Origin: Clostridia bacterium | GTDB lineage: Bacteria > Bacillota > Clostridia > CAKSNL01 > HGM11501 | Reading direction: 5' to 3' | Assembly: GCA_030535815.1 (NCBI GenBank) | Contig: JAUNRD010000108.1 | Coordinates: 1-6,558, forward strand | Length of the DNA: 6,558 nucleotides | Shown here: positions 5,355 to 6,558 of the stretch, one piece after another | Layout of the letters: each line of letters opens with the position of its first letter | How positions within the stretch are numbered: position 1 is the stretch's first letter | Position numbers and translations under genes: made by a program | Notes under the pieces: model-generated | Told to the model about the DNA's origin: nothing | What the model saw: only the letters and a program-made list of their open reading frames with translations | The model's database searches: none

Positions 5355-6410
5355 TCAGTATATAAATCCGAAAGTATGCAAATCAACATTTACGCCCTCG
5401 GCCTCCAGCATTAAATCAAAAATATTGAGCATCGAAGCAAGCATTTCTTCCGGCGAGCTTTCCAGTGGAGGTTCTGCTTCCAGCACTTTCACTTTAGAAT
5501 TTTCGTATCTAACAATTAAACGTCCTATTTCTTCTTCGTCATAAAGGACACGGATAATACAATCAGGATCAGAGCCGTCCTCGTATATCATAAACATTAC
5601 AGTAACATCCATACCATCCATCAATCCATTGAATCCCAACGCCATTCCGATTCCGGAAACGGTCATGAATGATATATTGATCTGCTCAATCTCATAATTC
5701 AACAAATAACTAACGCTTTCTTCTCCCACATATTCGCCTTTGCTTATGATTACATTATATAATGTATTATAGGCCTTGCTATACGCTGTACGCTGTACTG
5801 TATTTGCGGGAGCTTTCACAGGTTTAATGTGCCAGCCGACAGATATATATGCCTCTATATCTGCAGCTCTTACAGTCATAGTTCTTCCGTCAGCAGCATA
5901 GAGTGTTACATTTTTTTCGTAAAGCCAGGGCAGAATTACAGAAAGCATTCTTTCGGAATTATTATAGCTAACAGCACCATATCTTCTTAATTCATCAAAA
6001 TATATCACTGTTTTTCCGCCTATGTTATAGCTTCTTACCGCTTCCCCTTCAATGTAGGTTCTTATATCGGTATAAAGCACATCGTTTGCTTTTTTTCCAA
6101 GCTGAGAAGCCGGAATTTCCATTGCGGTATAAGAGCTGTTTACAGACATTGCTGCTTTGTTTTTTGTTATATAAAGTGCTCTTTCTGCTTCTCTCCACTC
6201 AACATTAAAGCCATAATTTCGCAAATCCTCGGCAACTATAACAGTGTATCCGTCAATATTATAAGAAGCTATATCATATCCGTTTATTTTTGCCACAATG
6301 TCTGTGTACACCGTTTTATTTACAACATCTCCTATTCTTGCCGCACTTACATTAACGATGCAGGATACAAGCAACATAAAAGCCAATAATAATGTCATTA
6401 TTTTTTTCAT
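5355..6410 (-). CDS. Secreted or lipid-anchored stalk-domain protein of unknown function
   Basis: A 351-aa exported protein. Residues 1-23 form a signal peptide (MKK, hydrophobic core, then NVSA before A24). LVSC (14-17) also fits a lipobox, so lipid anchoring at C17 is possible. Two copper-amine-oxidase-N-like (stalk) repeats follow at about 33-82 and 111-159. They share YTDI, SYNI-G-TVI, L-R-x-YG and a terminal ER-x-L. Residues 168-198 form a short module with ADGRTMTV and ending in VGW, like linkers I recall from clostridial stalk-domain proteins. Residues 205-351 make a C-terminal domain that I do not recognise. Stalk repeats occur in many secreted Firmicutes proteins and do not imply amine oxidase activity; no catalytic domain is visible. 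The start has GAAAGG at 6421-6426 (complement), 10 nt before the ATG. Translation ends at TGA followed immediately by TAA. The gene is monocistronic, convergent with the AraC-family gene, and appears slightly more AT-rich than its neighbours. Confidence 0.88.
   Translation of the reverse strand: MKKIMTLLLAFMLLVSCIVNVSAARIGDVVNKTVYTDIVAKINGYDIASYNIDGYTVIVAEDLRNYGFNVEWREAERALYITKNKAAMSVNSSYTAMEIPASQLGKKANDVLYTDIRTYIEGEAVRSYNIGGKTVIYFDELRRYGAVSYNNSERMLSVILPWLYEKNVTLYAADGRTMTVRAADIEAYISVGWHIKPVKAPANTVQRTAYSKAYNTLYNVIISKGEYVGEESVSYLLNYEIEQINISFMTVSGIGMALGFNGLMDGMDVTVMFMIYEDGSDPDCIIRVLYDEEEIGRLIVRYENSKVKVLEAEPPLESSPEEMLASMLNIFDLMLEAEGVNVDLHTFGFIY
5934..6080 (-). repeat. Second stalk-type repeat within the secreted protein (residues 111-159)
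   Basis: This segment encodes the second of two diverged protein repeats. The first copy is residues 33-82 (6165-6314). Both follow the same order: YTDI, an SYNI-G-TVI strand, LR-x-YG and ER-x-L. The similarity is at protein level, not exact DNA identity. Confidence 0.7.
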
Positions 6411-6443
6411 TTTTGAGATTCCTTTCTTGATTGATATGTTTAT

Positions 6444-6472
6444 ATTTTACTACTCTGTATATTTGTTGTCAA
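6444..6472 (-). promoter_or_regulatory. Near-consensus SigA promoter of the secreted-protein gene
   Basis: Read on the minus strand, a perfect -35 TTGACA (6467-6472) is followed by a 17-bp spacer and -10 TAAAAT (6444-6449). Transcription would start near 6437, leaving a leader of about 27 nt with the GAAAGG ribosome site. This is the strongest-looking -35 in the window. Confidence 0.85.
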
Positions 6473-6513
6473 GAAAAGACATTAATATTTTGAAATCGTT
6501 TTTTTAACGCAAA

Positions 6514-6528
6514 AACCCTCTCAGGGTT
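6514..6528 (-). terminator. Short hairpin with a T tract on the minus strand, possible weak terminator
   Basis: AACCCT (6514-6519) and AGGGTT (6523-6528) form a 6-bp stem with a 3-nt loop. On the minus strand the second arm runs into TTTTT-GCG, so it could end a minus-strand transcript entering from the right. It overlaps the tRNA-like fragment, which may explain part of the pairing. Weak support. Confidence 0.3.
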
Positions 6529-6546
6529 CGAGCCCCTTCTGTCGCA
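6523..6546 (+). other. Isolated tRNA 3'-end fragment, candidate attachment site
   Basis: AGGGTTCGAGCCCC (6523-6536) reads as a T-arm: G53 (6526), TTCGA (6527-6531), then C61 (6534). Four stem pairs hold (6523-6526 with 6534-6537). The next eight bases, CTGTCGCA (6539-6546), fit an acceptor 3' strand and discriminator A. The fifth stem pair (C6522/T6538) fails, CCA does not follow, and the A/T-rich sequence upstream has no anticodon or D arm. It is therefore not a functional tRNA gene. Such 3'-end copies are typical of att sites of tRNA-integrating elements. The acceptor sequence would suit a tRNA starting GCGACAG, perhaps tRNA-Leu, but that identity is a guess. Confidence 0.5.
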
Positions 6547-6558
6547 CTATGCAAAAAA

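Noticed and set aside
5218..5544. Plus-strand 108-aa frame spanning the end of the AraC-family gene and the convergent gene's 3' part.
   Set aside because: It crosses the bidirectional terminator and is antisense to the well-supported secreted-protein gene; its serine-rich composition is typical of a shadow frame.
5355..6410. Annotation of the minus-strand protein as an amine oxidase because of its copper-amine-oxidase-N-like repeats.
   Set aside because: These repeats are generic stalk modules in secreted Firmicutes proteins; no oxidase catalytic domain or copper ligands can be seen.
6298..6507. Plus-strand 69-aa hydrophobic frame overlapping the start of the secreted-protein gene.
   Set aside because: It is antisense to the signal peptide region and promoter, and its hydrophobicity comes from the A/T-rich complement; no upstream ribosome site.
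6480..6546. A complete tRNA gene on the plus strand.
   Set aside because: Only the T-arm and acceptor 3' strand are present; the sequence upstream is A/T-rich, with no anticodon arm, D arm or matching 5' acceptor strand.
1..6558. CRISPR array, insertion sequence, toxin-antitoxin pair or riboswitch.
   Set aside because: No regularly spaced repeats, transposase motifs, paired small genes or recognisable aptamer cores are present on either strand.

Overview
The window looks like a chromosomal segment of a Gram-positive anaerobe of the Clostridia, perhaps an uncultured gut Oscillospiraceae/Ruminococcaceae-type bacterium. This rests on moderate-to-low GC, purine-rich Shine-Dalgarno sites (AAAGGA, GGAGG, AAGGAGG), SigA-type promoters often with an extended -10, intrinsic terminators after almost every unit, and a secreted protein with copper-amine-oxidase-N-like stalk modules, which is common in that class. 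The taxonomic call is inference; no marker gene settles it.

Layout, left to right. Positions 1-100 hold the end of an upstream transcription unit: two intrinsic terminators in tandem. A strong extended -10 promoter (142-170) then drives tyrS (tyrosyl-tRNA synthetase) and, 14 nt behind it, galE (UDP-glucose 4-epimerase), closed by a 12-bp-stem terminator. An AT-rich intergenic region with an inverted repeat and a promoter (2605-2633) precedes a two-gene unit: an Lrp/AsnC-family regulator and, 10 nt later, a fold-type I PLP aminotransferase. The pair resembles the Bacillus subtilis alaR-alaT (yugG-yugH) arrangement. A terminator abuts the promoter of a monocistronic AraC-family regulator with an N-terminal cupin domain. 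A 13-bp-stem bidirectional terminator separates this gene from a convergent minus-strand gene for a secreted or lipid-anchored protein of unknown function, which carries two stalk-type repeats and an uncharacterised C-terminal domain. That gene has its own near-consensus promoter (TTGACA-17-TAAAAT).

The last 50 bases contain what looks like the isolated 3' end of a tRNA gene (T-arm, acceptor 3' strand and discriminator base, without D-arm or anticodon arm). This is the form left by an integration site of a tRNA-targeting mobile element.

Most of the window is ordinary housekeeping and amino-acid metabolism. I see no clear new defence or biosynthetic system. The most rewarding points are the tRNA fragment at the right edge, the unknown secreted protein, a cysteine at the substrate gatekeeper position of GalE, and tyrS being expressed from a leader too short for a T-box.
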